Below, one piece after another: positions 1 to 11,738 of a stretch of DNA of 64,000 nt. A program made the translations under genes and the position numbers. Origin of the DNA: Hyalella azteca (Eukaryota; Arthropoda; Malacostraca; Amphipoda; Hyalellidae); assembly GCF_000764305.2 (NCBI RefSeq), contig NW_025941401.1, forward strand, positions 62,001 to 126,000, written 5' to 3'. How positions within the stretch are numbered: position 1 is the stretch's first letter; every line of letters begins with the position of its first letter. The notes under the pieces were generated by a model. It had not been told where the DNA came from and did not search any database. It saw nothing but the letters and a program-made list of their open reading frames with translations.

Positions 1-1655
1 TTTCATAAAATTCAAATTCAATTGCAGTTTAGTAACTTTAGAATTATTTTTGAGAAAAGTGCAAATGAGATCAGTTACCGTCTTAATGGTATTTTTTTTA
101 AAGATTTTTATTTATTTATGTGTTAGTTTTTAGAAATTTTAATATTGCATCATTTAGAATATACGTTACTTGACTATTTCATTTACTGTCACGTAAAATT
201 GGAAGTGGAGACGTCGCCTGAGATTTACTCTGACGATCGATCATCAGTAACAAACTTTAAATATTTAAGAGCTATTTACGTTCTTGTTCGGATTCATTGT
301 CATTGAGGCAAGCATAATAAAACTGTAATAAATTTGAATTAAGGGGTCGCCTTTGATTTGTAAGTAAACTTTTTTAGTTGCATGTACTGTATACTGTATA
401 TGACCACAATACGGGGGCCACAAAGTTGAACAAATGCTACAAATTTAAATTATGTAATCTTCAAAGTATTTTCGTAATAAAACTTAAATGTAAAGACATA
501 GGAATTCAAATTATGTCACATTAAACGTAAACAACTCAAGCTTACAATTTCTCGAAACAGCACGTTTAAGCCTCCTTGTCACACACTTTGAAGGCTCATT
601 GCAAACTCACAGTAGTATTTTTGTTTACATTCTTGTTTATTCGAGGACCTAATTTTCGTTTGTTGTTAGTCTCCTAACTATAATGTTTACGTTGCCATTG
701 CCGTTACTTTTGCACTGAGATAGAAAAAAAGAAGAGGTCAGGCAACTGCGTCACGTTTTGTGGTTCTCCTAAAGTTAGGATTACTTGGGCATCCAAAACA
801 ATACCGCTGGCTCGGCAAAAGAACTCTTAGCAAAAAGTCCCAGCGTGTTGAGAGTGAAGCGATTAAGTCTGTCATGTAAAGCAGAGACGTACGTGACATG
901 GTATGTATAGGCGGTGACGCGCGTAAATTTATAGAAATAAAACTTAAAGTAACATAGATTTATATCAGACTAAAATTTTAATAAAGGCTTTTAAAAATTC
1001 TGTAATAACACTTCTAAATAACTCTTCCTGACAGCTCATTTATATAGGATAATAAAATTTAGTTACTTATGAAAGTTAAAAAAACTATTCAGCGACTGAG
1101 GTTCGTGGAAGCATTGAGAGAATAAGTTAAGTAAAAATGATCGGTATATTTCAATCACTCACTGTATGTGACTAATGAAGATATAAAATGGTTTATCACA
1201 CGGTAACATTACCAAATTAAAAGTATATCAATGAAATTTCATTATATTTGAATGTATGAAGGAATGTGAATCATCAATCGGAAAACAAGAATGCGAACTG
1301 TGGCTTAAAAAAAAACGATACTAAAAAAAACTGACAACTCTCACTGACATTCAAAATTGAGATCGGTATTCACTGAATAATTTATTACCATCCAACAGAA
1401 ACATGGTGGCTTCTCCGTCACCTGAAAACTCAATGTTACTGAACATTTCCTTCGTGATTCTCATGAAGTGTCGTCGTTGCGACCATGAAGAAGCCACGTC
1501 TTCGTTACCATGTAAAAATACGATTAATAAATAGCACCATAAAAGACGAAGCAAATAAAATTTGAACTGTTATTTCATTGAAATAATCCCTCCCAAATTA
1601 TATGTGTATCATAGCATTAAAACATGTTCTTATCTATGCAGAAAAACATACATTT
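1..1655. other. AT-rich non-coding stretch
   Basis: No exon with protein-like sequence and matching splice sites was found. The stretch is AT-rich, with poly-A and poly-T runs and no obvious repeat family. A short minus-strand ORF at 1351-1554 starts with a hydrophobic segment, but it has no recognisable family and no supporting splice sites, so I do not call it a gene. Confidence 0.5.
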
Positions 1656-1659
1656 TTAC

Positions 1660-1813
1660 CTTGTGCTCCCGGTATCCCGGGAGCCGGTCTCTCTATTTGC
1701 ATGTAGGCGATCAAGCAACGTGCCATGAAAGTGGTCTGTTCGGATGCCGAAAAGTACGCGCGCGAGCGAAGTGTTTGCGCGACTCTGGCGATGAAAGACG
1801 CAGCGTCGCTCAT
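1660..1813 (-). CDS. Possible coding exon in a GC-rich island (unrecognised)
   Basis: This short island is clearly more GC-rich than its surroundings. On the minus strand an ATG near 1813 opens a frame of about 50 codons rich in Ala, Arg and Ser, containing the string MARCLIAYMQIERPAPGIPG. It runs into a good donor-like sequence (CACAAG|GTAAAAATG) near 1660. Just upstream the frame is closed by a TGA, so if real this is a first coding exon or the downstream part of one. I do not recognise the protein. The plus-strand frame over the same bases is also open but lacks matching splice signals. It could instead be a CpG-rich regulatory island. Confidence 0.25.
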
Positions 1814-1861
1814 CAATCAACGCAGAGCCACTCGGCCGTCACGCGCCGAGGCCGCTAGGAT

Positions 1862-4539
1862 ATGTCATTTGTTCGACTATGTATCTGCCTAATGACGATG
1901 TACGAATGTTTTCAAGGGATTTATTGGGTGTTTATTTGAAACTAAAATAATTTTTTCTTCAGTTGTTATTTAGGTTGCGTCACACGAATATTTAATTAGA
2001 AACATTAAAATTCATCAGTTTTTGAAAATTCAGTAAAATAGAATTGAACCCGTTTGCGGCATTTTTATTTTATTTTATTTATTTTTTTTAGGTTTCCTAT
2101 TTTGCTTTATTTTGCGTGATCGGCATCAAATTTAGAAAGATGTGACTTTATTAGACCCCAAAACAGATAGAATAGATAATAATAGACGCTATGACTCGTG
2201 AAATTTCACGCTGAATTTCAACAATTTTCCCTTCATGATATGATTAGCAGTGATTACCTGTATACTTAAATTTTGAGCTCAAAGTCCGTAGATTTTTAGG
2301 GATCAAAGCCTAATGGAATAAAATTTGCCGATTTGTTCATAAATAATTCACTTAGTTGCTTGAGTTGCAGGCCTCTAGAATTAAAATATATTCTATCCAA
2401 TGCTTGTCAGTAAGGCCAAGTTGTGAAAGCAGTGGTCAGTAACAAGGCGTTTTGCGAGAATGTAGCTAAAGTGCAGTTTGGCCTATTGGAAAAGTTGCGT
2501 TGCAAATTGCACAGCCTTCGAGCATTGTCTTGAAAGCTAAACCGCAGTCGGTACTTCTTTGGTTCTTGAAACCCGCGTATATGTCCTGCTGAGAAATCTT
2601 CGCGAACTCTGAGGCAAAAATGTTTATCAATTTTTTAGAAAACTCACGTAATGTGATCAAATGAGATTGATAATATCGAACTCATTGCATAGATTTTTAA
2701 CCATTAGGTATATAAATTTATTTGCTTCCTAAATTGAATATGAAGTTTCATTTATGTCCATTTGCTTCAATAGCTACGGGGGCATATATACTCAAGTCTA
2801 TACTCACGTTTTGAGTAAATTGGTGGCTAATTTACTGTGGAATTTTGGCATAGTCAATCAGTGTTGAAACAGTTACGTTTGAACACTTATACGACGATAT
2901 ATATATTAATAAATTGGAGTGGATGAATCTTTTCGTTAGCACATCTTTAATTATGCTGTTAGCATGCGAGTGATTTTATGTACCGACAATTCATTCTGTA
3001 AAAATTACCATGTAGAACGCCGAAAATAACTGACGCATAATTTAGCTAAAACAAATCATAATTTTATCCGAGTTTTTATGTTTTAAGGTAAATTAAAACC
3101 AATTTTGAGTAAGCAGAAATTTTGTCACCAAGCTTGCTGTAATTTACGCCAAGGTAGCTGAGACGAATTCAAATGCTGCTCTGTCGGGCTCTGAGCATTA
3201 GACGGGGCATTAAGTTAATTAGATCTTTTATACCTAACGATGTAGGCTACCATCGCGCTAGCATCATCCTGCAATTACACTTTAAGTGAAAAATAACGAA
3301 AAGTTCCACATTAAAATACGTATTTTTACTTCCATGATCGGTCAAATTTCTAGAAAGATATTAACTCTATGAATTAGCGGGAAAAGTGAAGAGAAAGTCG
3401 TTGACGTTCACCTGATCCTGTTTCTTGAGGCCCCGGGTGTTGTTTCCGGACATTTCTGGCACGCTGGCCAGCGACCATCCCTAATACTGCGAATTAAGGC
3501 AGCGCCATAAAAGTTCGTGGCCATAAAAGCCCCGAAAAAGCACCGGTGGCTGTGGCTTTTAAAACGACACTTAGCATTGCATTGGAGAGGCCAGCAAGTG
3601 AATTGCTTGATTAGGACTCGGCAGTGGCACGGCAGATCAAAGCTACGTCATAGAAAGGCTCCAACATCGCCATAGCGATAACTACTAAGGACATTGACTC
3701 TCAAATCGGCATTCAAGATACGAAGAAAACCATGTGCTGATTTTCACGGGTAAGTTAATCGTGAACTAGAATGATTCAAATTACGATTAATAAGTAAAAT
3801 CACATTGTTCTGTTCTTTTGTGAACTAGTCTTTTGAAGTTTAGGACTACGATCTTGACTCATTATTCAATGCGAAATATTTTTATCGAAAATACTCGATT
3901 TTCAAAATGTAAAGGGTTATTCTATCGCGTGTCCAAGATACATTTTGCATCTAGTTATCAATATGATCGGAAATTTTAGAATGTTCAGTGGAATTAGGAA
4001 AAATGGGTTAAAAATGTTAAATTTTTTATATTTGGACTGTTCATTCTTTCATGTACATTTTTTGAGTTTTAGAATCACGGCTGTTACATTGAAGACTTTT
4101 TTTGTCTAGCTGATGTTCAAATTTAAGGGCTGTAAATTAGAGAAAAAATTCCACAAATCTCATTGATTTTCCATCGAGGGCTACTCCTGCTCACCAGCTA
4201 CCTTGCTAGCAGTTGCTAGATGATTTTATAATTGACTAATCTATGCTGCGCCGCTAGCAATGATTTTTGCCAGATTATTTTAGATTTTATTTAGGATTTA
4301 CCTTTCTCCGTCTTCTATTGGACCAGGTCTTCGCGTCCTGTAACTCTTTAACGTGGATTCAATTTCGAATTGAGGTGTTGATTCCCAAGAAATCACTCTG
4401 CATTGAAAGATTTCGGGACTTTCAACGCCTCTACATAATAATTTATTTTGGATTCGATGGATTAAGAATAACTTCAACAGGCAAGAGAGCCTATTTAATT
4501 TTACGATTTATTTATAATTCATGTCAAAAGTGACAATTT
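1862..4539. other. Non-coding stretch, nothing recognisable
   Basis: The stretch is AT-rich with scattered homopolymer runs. A modestly GC-richer patch at about 3400-3720 contains ATCAAAG and a small inverted repeat (ATCGCCATAGCGAT), which could be regulatory. No exon or RNA gene could be supported. Confidence 0.4.
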
Positions 4540-5400
4540 TCGGGACGGTGTGTACTTGCTATCTCTTACCACTGCCAAGGCTGCCAAGATTCGAACGCTG
4601 TTGACTCCTTCGGCTTGCCCTTCAGGATTGAAAATTCTAAACGTCGAAGTTAACGATAACTGCGAGCAGACTGGCATTTATAAGAAACCAGCTTGCGAAA
4701 CTTTTGTGCAACGAAGTCCCGTTATCGACACGGTCTTCATGAGAAGTGCAACAGATGAGATAGACTATGTGGCACCGTAGCAACTTTGTTCCTCGAGTCT
4801 CCCTACATGTCTGTGCAGTGTGCCGGACTTAGCGTGGGTAACGACCTTTTGATCTCATCGAAACGGTTGCGCTTCCATCATTTGAGGAGAGTTGCGGTCC
4901 AAACTGCGTTCTGTAATAGCACGGTTCCGTCGTAACCTGACCTTCACTATCCACGATACGCCCCTAAAATTACACTGGAATCGACTTCGAATGAAATCCT
5001 AGCACCGACCACAAGGTGAGCGGAAGCAGGTTAAGACGCTGATTTAACTTTGACGATTTGCGTGCACTGCTCGTCTTGCACTGAACGACTGTGTCAGCTC
5101 CACTCAGACGGGCAACATATGTAACATTTTAATGGCTTTAAACACCGTTTGCCCAGGGTGCTTGTATCACAACTAAGAACACAAGTGTTCTTCAAAATGC
5201 CCACGCGTGTTTACGTTTCTTAATACCACAAGAAACGGTAAATCAAACAACACTAGAAGCGTTCAGAAGTGCAGGAGCCCACACGGCCATGGCAAGAGAG
5301 TTTCAAATTGTGAACAAAAAACCGGCAATTCCGATAATTCCCTGGCACAGTGAAGCAATGCCTTTGTATGCGCTTGCGTCGTAACTAGTCTTCGAGCTGA
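4540..5400. other. GC-shifted block, possibly decayed coding or transposon sequence
   Basis: Base composition rises above the flanks. A plus-strand frame of 76 codons (4550-4780) ends in a stop; beyond it open segments in several frames are broken by stops. The string KPACETFVQRSPVIDTVF looks protein-like, but I cannot assign it to a family. Possibilities are an old retroelement or pseudogene remnant, or an unrecognised exon. No terminal repeats were seen. Confidence 0.25.
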
Positions 5401-7665
5401 TGATTTATGAGGCTGGGACGCAATTATTGCTGAAATCAATTGAATATTTTATTGCCGTGATGCTTGCGCCGTGCAGAGAAGAACACAGCGATTCCTCATT
5501 TTTGTTTGGCCAGTTAGTCTCTAAGAAATTTGTGTTATGTGTTGCACTGTTTCCTTACGTTAACAGTTAAATACATATATGTTTATTTATGGCAGTTTCT
5601 TCGACGGCCACGCATGTCGGTCGCCGATAATGCACCTCCATTTGAACAATTTTTCGACATTTCTAGGGAAATTTGCATTAAGGTGGGATTTGTTCATACT
5701 ATGTAATGCTGGTTTTAATTTCGTCTTTTTTATGTCTGAGCAGCATTGATGAGCGAACCCTTCCGCAATAATTATTAAAACAACTGCATCAGCGGATTAC
5801 ACAAACAAAATTGCGGTATATAACGTTTTATTTAGACGGAATGAACATGAAGATGAGCTAAATGTGTCAATAATTCAGTGTTATTAAGAAAGATAAGTGA
5901 TCACAATGATAAATTTTAATATTTTTGTTTAAATAGCTTTTTACTACATAAAAATCTAACTCATACAACCTGCATTACAATAAGAATGAGAACTCACAAC
6001 ATAATTTTAAATGTTGCCTGATATTATCAAAACGTATTTTTTCCATAAATAAAAAAATATTTTGTTTGTAAAATTATAATTAAACTGTATTGTTCCATAT
6101 AAATGATAAAATATTTGATCAGATGAGAGAGAGAGAGTAAAGCAAATTCTCTCCTTATTCGTTGAGCTGAGAAAATCAGGAGCACCACAGTATACAGGCA
6201 TTCAGATTATAACTAACAATGCAGAAACAAAGGAAGAAGTGTAAATTTTCAAATATCTTACTTAATTATTTAACGCTCATTAACCAAAGTACGCATCTCA
6301 TTAATGCAGGTGTACGTAAACTAATTCAACACGATTCAGAAGTCTTGGTTGGGTCAGAAATCCAGATTCAAGATCAAAAGTGAATAACAAGTATGGCAGG
6401 ATTACAAAGGATGCATGGTTACAACGCCAGACTGCTGAATTTCTATCGGAATATACAAAGTTTCATCCTATTCTTGGCCATAATTTCCTGAAAACTGTAC
6501 AACACTTAGAAAAAACTAGTAACTGAGCTTTGAACTTTGCCTTCAAGTTGAGCTTTCGTTTGAGCCACTTGAGTCAACAGCCCTTTGACTTTTGAAACAC
6601 ATCTGTCAATCATCTCTTTTATTGGTTTAAGAATGTGCAGAAATTCAGCGCCATGCTGGTTCAGAACCTATCGAATTAATAATTGATCAAAAAAGGATCA
6701 CTTTTAATCGGCTTTTAAAAAAACAATGGTAACAAATCAAAGATTTTATGAACTTAATAACTAGATTATAAACCGGCATTAAATTCTCATGTAACTGAAG
6801 ACAACCCCGCACGGGACTTGACTCGCATTTTAAAGTGCACCGCCAAGCTTCATACAAAGGCGCAGCTGGCACCACATGGGACCTATAAAATTTACTTGGC
6901 CCTTGGGTGCAGCTGTGGAACTTTTTCCCTCGTTATGATACCATCTGCGCGGTGTAGAGAAGAACCCTTCCGCATACGATCATAATAGTGGAACTTGTTC
7001 ACAGTCAGTAATGTATAAATCTTCGAATTACAGAGACTAAGCACCGAAACAAAAAATCTACGGCAGTTTCGAATTAACTTTCGCAATGCGAAAGTGAACC
7101 GCTTCAGGTCAATGAGAAAATTGTACCTCAAAATGGCCCAGATGCCCTGATCAGCAATTGCTATTCTAAAGCGGAGCAATGGAAACGATGCATCAGTTCT
7201 AGAAAAACGAGCTGCAAATCCACGCTCTAGTTTTCAGCTGGCCGTGAGCTCTTGATCGAAATTGAAAATTGATGGCTGATACTGGAGCTCGAGAGTCGAG
7301 GCGCTGGCATATGCTTGTTCTCACACATCTCCATATTGAAATTAGTGAGAATAAGAATCTTGTGATATAATAAAAGTCTAAAATGATCATCGATGGAAAT
7401 TAGAAATTCTTAATTTCAAATAAAAAACATTTATGTACATCAATTATATGAATTTAAGTCAACACGGCGCTTCTTTCTTAGGATAGCAAGTGAAGTGAGG
7501 TCAAAGAAAATATAACCATGGACGGATATCCGATATGGATATCATTAGAGTTATTAATATAAATCTTAAAATCATTTATACTTAGTAAACATTCACACTG
7601 TATGTCTGTTCGAATATAAAGATGAAATATGAAACCATCAATTTCTATAGTTGCAACTGCAAACT
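5401..7665. other. Non-coding stretch, nothing recognisable
   Basis: AT-rich sequence with a short (GA)n run near 6126-6138. Minus-strand ORFs at 6687-7390 read as chance frames: they carry no conserved motif and no paired splice sites. Confidence 0.4.
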
Positions 7666-7669
7666 ATAT

Positions 7670-7905
7670 GCAGGGACATATCGCGCCACAATGACGCTAG
7701 GGGGCGCACATTTGGAACTTGTCCGCAATTATTGCGGGCCACGGAGCCGGAAAAGGCCAAAAATGATGTTGATGAGCCGCCGGTTTTCATGAGCTTTGGG
7801 GGCCATAAAGGGATATTTTAGGGCCAGTTTTGCACACGCCGCGGCCACGTCTGTGACTGCGGTGCACAAGCGCCACATCTACTTGCGCTTGTACCACCTG
7901 ATTAA
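7670..7905. promoter_or_regulatory. GC-rich non-coding block, candidate cis-regulatory element
   Basis: A GC-rich island about 235 bp long in AT-rich DNA, without a coherent ORF. It contains the near-palindrome CCGCAATTATTGCGG, which includes a homeodomain-type ATTA core, and several GGCCA and GCCGC motifs. No coding potential is visible on either strand. The regulatory role is inference from composition only; it lies downstream of the minus-strand Beat-like gene. Confidence 0.25.
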
Positions 7906-7935
7906 CGATAGTGATATCCTGCATAATTTTTCTCA

Positions 7936-7990
7936 TAAATAAAGAAAGAAGATAAATAAAGATAGAAGATAAATAAAGAAAGAAGATGAT
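7936..7990. repeat. Short purine-rich tandem repeat
   Basis: About three imperfect copies of a roughly 17-20 bp unit AAATAAAGAAAGAAGAT stand in tandem. It is low-complexity, purine-rich on the plus strand and has no coding meaning. Confidence 0.7.
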
Positions 7991-8966
7991 AATTTTCTAT
8001 TTAGTGTATAACTAAGAAACAAAGACGAATGTAAATTTAATTTCTTATGAATGTATGAGATCATCTTTACACTATTTAAAACTTATCATATAAACAATAT
8101 ACAATGAAGGAAAAATATGCACACTTATAGCATGCATGGCTCTTGACCGCAGTTAATGCCTAGTTACATTACAGGAATGAGAATGACGATTTAAATGCGA
8201 TTCATTTAATTCAATCTTGAATAACATTTAATTAATTATATTTTACAACCCAGGAGCTCTAACTTTCACGGAGTTAAAACCCAAATCTTCCCCATTCAAT
8301 AAATTTGTTCCCAATGATCCACTTGTGCTCATTCACTAAGTAAAAACCATTTCACCCTCGCCAAAAATAAACCATTTCACCCTAGTCAAAAATATGGCCT
8401 TTTTTGCGTAATTAATTGACATGTCATAATAATAATATAATTAATTTTCTCTTACAGAAGCCGAAGAGTGACTTCAAAGATTCAACATTATTTGATTAGT
8501 GAAGACTTCGCTCATTCAATATTCCATCCCGCATATTTTATGTTTGCCTTATAGCGGAGTTCAAGATTTGCCAATAATCTTTACTGTTCAGTCGAGAATA
8601 GAAACTTGTTATAGACAAAATATTTTTAAACCCTCATCCAATGATAGAAATTTTATTTACTATGAATACTTTATCTAGTTTCAGTCAGTTAATCAGTTGA
8701 ATAATCAGTTAATTACCATAGAATGTTCGCGAGATATACTGCCTCTTTTTTCTCTACTTTTTTTATGTAATTTAAAGTGTTAACGAATCATCTCTTGCAT
8801 GAAACTAATAACGGCATGAGGCAAAATAAAAACGCTCCTTTGACGAGCTTACAGTTTAGTTACTTATTATTGCGTAGTAAATTCCTGGTTACTTTTCCGC
8901 CATTCTCATGTAGCGATCATCGAAGAGCTTGCAGTGGTGGGGAAAATTAGGAAGAATTTAGACCCC

Positions 8967-9124
8967 AAGAGAGCAGCCGAGGCACTCACTAGAACCTCAA
9001 GAGAGCTGCCGAGGCACTCACTAGAACCTCAAGAGAGCTGCCGAGGCACTCACTAGAACCCCAAGAGAGCGGCCGAGGCACTCACTAGAACCACAAGAGA
9101 GCGGCCGAGGCACTCACCAGATCC
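8967..9124. repeat. 32-bp minisatellite, five copies
   Basis: Five near-identical 32-bp units begin at 8967, 8999, 9031, 9063 and 9095. Each carries AAGAGAGC, then CCGAGGCACTCACTAGAACC. Copies differ at a few positions (GCAGCC, GCTGCC, GCGGCC) and the last one decays. 32 is not a multiple of 3 and no gene overlaps. Confidence 0.9.
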
Positions 9125-9839
9125 ACCAGAGAGGCAAAATGAACATCATGGCGAGTTCTGTAGGCAAAAAAAAAACTATTAATAATTTCTAATGTGTATA
9201 TATAATATAGTATAAATTTTCTACTCGAATTACCACTGTACAATTTGTATTAGCGATGCAATAATTATAGAAGTCAAATTTAGGTAATAAGTTGCAGTGA
9301 TTCAGAATTCATTCTCATATATAGCAGTGTAATTTTGCGTAAATGATGAGACACGGCGCAATAAATTACATGCAACCAAATCCTGATACCTTGAAGCGTG
9401 AGGGTCACAACGTTCATGCAAAATTAGAGCAATAAATCGACATTAATGTTAAACGATTTACTGACGGGAGTTAAACGACTAATTGTTCAAGAATTGACTA
9501 AGCGGTGCAGTATTGAAAAGGACGTGGATACGCCTAATAGAAAATTTAAAATTTCGAAATTTTTTGGAAATTACCGAAAATGTTATTGGCCAGATTGATT
9601 AGACTTTGAGAGATAATTTTTTGCAAAATTTGTTGAAACAACATGTGCTAATTAGGAGCATTGCATTAAATTCAGCTGCAGTCCCGTGTAAATTCTTTAA
9701 AATCGAACTTTGCCTATGCATTTCCCACCAGTAAATTGTGTCAATGTCAGCTAAAAATGCAACTTGGTGGAACAGTTTAAGGGAAAAGGCGGTTACTCTC
9801 AAGTGGTAGATTTGAGCAAAACGGCGGCTAAAAAATGAT

Positions 9840-10150
9840 CGTGTGGCCAGCAGCTAATGTTTCATATATAAAAGTCCATTAGCTTCGAACAGTTACATCG
9901 GCTTCGGCTGCATTAAGCCGTCATTAAATGTTAGAGCCTGCATCAGTTTCATCAGTTTCGGAGGCACACAATGAGACGCCTCGGGTGGACTCTACAAATC
10001 TCTTCATCCGCACTTTATGACACCGAAAATTGATCCGTGTATTAGATCGTTATTAGGACCATGAGAGGTTATGAGTCGGCCTTCCTCGCGCCCTACTGCG
10101 CCAATAAAAGAAATGGCCGACTTATGCTCGTGCCAAAGTCTCTGAACTTT
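9840..10150. promoter_or_regulatory. GC-richer non-coding block with TATA-like and Hox-like motifs
   Basis: This island contains a TATA-like string (TATATAAAAG near 9866), two ATTAAA(T) and CATTAG homeodomain-type cores, TTTATGACACC and CCAATAAAAG. No convincing ORF is present. It may be an enhancer or a promoter of an unannotated RNA; nothing in the sequence proves either. Confidence 0.2.
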
Positions 10151-10159
10151 GCTATTTTC

Positions 10160-11369
10160 TCTCAATGTAAGTAGGCCAGGAGGCCGTTCTTGGCCAGATA
10201 CGCGTCGTAATTGTAGCGAAAGTTTGCATTCTCAGCGGAATTTATACACGCAGCAAATGCGTTACTGGTGTCTGAATAAACATATTCAGTACGTGAAGAG
10301 GTCGATCAAAAAATATAAATATGTCGAAAATGTCGAAAAATATTTGGGTCGAAAAATAATATTATTAATATGTGTAGAAGTGTTGGATTTGACAATAGTT
10401 GTTATGGTGTAGAATGTACGGTGAGCTGCAATCTAGAGCAGCAATATGGAGGACTTCGTTCGAATTGTCCATCCGTTTTTAAATGAATGCGTCATTTTAT
10501 ACGTCACTGGACTTCTCTCAACTCTGAAAAATATGCATAAATTATAAATTTAACTTGGCTTGTATTTCCGCGTGTTAGAGGCGTTAGGTGCAACAAAGAG
10601 CGAAATAAATGTTAAAGCCATCACGCTTCAAATACACGTATATCCTGTTGTCCCTCATAAATGTTATAACGTTTAATACTAGCATAAACCTGATCGGTTT
10701 GGTTGCTAGCAGCAAGCTTTAGGCTCATGGTTATCGTACAAAAAACCAAGAATAGATTATTTTCCACTTTAAATCATTATTGATTTCTCGCAATTTTTTC
10801 CACGACGAATAGGTAGATGATTTTTTAGCAAAAGTTAAAAAAATTCAATTTCAGAGTTCAAAATTTCAATTATTGACTACACAAATCATTGACAAGGATA
10901 AACATATAAGAATAATATTTCTTCGTATACAACACCGCAATATCCTAATGTGACGCTGAGACTGCACGACAGCCGGCACATGAAGCAGCATGTTATTAAT
11001 TCCCCAGATGCTTGCGGGCGACTGACGTTTCTTTCGACCAAGAACGCACGCGGCCAGACTTCCCCCCGGCTCGACGTAAGGCGTAATGTATTACTACTTG
11101 CAAAAATTTAGTAAAATATTTCTTATTGTAAACTGCATAGACCACGTGATATCGTTGATGAGGACAATGACAGACTAGTTTTGGGGATTTTTCTTCTTTC
11201 TCTAGAACAGAAGAGCGAATTTCAGGATATTGCCATGTCGAAAGGGACCGGGTAGCCAAAACACGATGCTAAGACAGCAAAAATACATTCGATTATGCTT
11301 ACAAAATGGACAAAAAATCAAATCACGCTCGATGTACCTCAAACTTAAGAAACATCTTCCTACATGAGT
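10160..11369. other. Non-coding stretch downstream of the Beat-like gene
   Basis: AT-rich sequence lying 3' of the last Beat-like exon read here. The minus-strand ORF at 10996-11259 has no recognisable domain. Part of the Beat-like 3' UTR or further 3' exons may lie here, but no poly-A signal or C-terminal exon could be pinned down. Confidence 0.3.
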
Positions 11370-11461
11370 TCAAATAAAGTAAGATAATAAAGAAAAAGCC
11401 CACTTTCCGCACCATATATAGGAATATACCTCCAACATAAATTGATCCCCGATAGACTCAC

Positions 11462-11738
11462 CATATATACCTGAGTGGAAGCTAGCCGCCGCTCCGGCCG
11501 TTCTGCCGTCCATGCCCGCGGCGAAATAGTGCTGCGGTCTCGTGCTCAGAATTACTTCACTGGACTCTTGGTAATTGACTTCAGGTATCCTGGATACGCA
11601 GCGCACTCTGGTCTCTGCAGGAGCGCCACTTGGCGACGTTAAGTGGAAATGGCGCAGCACGAAGCGCAGTCGTAAGCTGGCCACTTGCAGCCCATCCAGC
11701 GCGCTCTGCTGCACCAGCTGAGGGTCCAGGTGGCTCGG
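11462..11738 (-). CDS. Beat-like gene, exon 5 (second half of Ig2)
   Basis: The acceptor CCACTAG lies at 11739-11740 and the exon starts in phase 0 with PSHLDPQLV. It supplies the second Ig2 cysteine in the string TRVRCVSRIPEVNY, like the xLxCxAxI segment that Beat proteins have here. The strongest donor is G|GTGAGT at 11461; a weaker GTATAT donor lies 9 bp earlier. Both leave phase 1. If neither is used the frame continues to a stop at 11370-11372 and ends in a hydrophobic tail (YSYIWCGKWAFSLLSYFI), which could be a genuine C-terminus. Confidence 0.8.
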
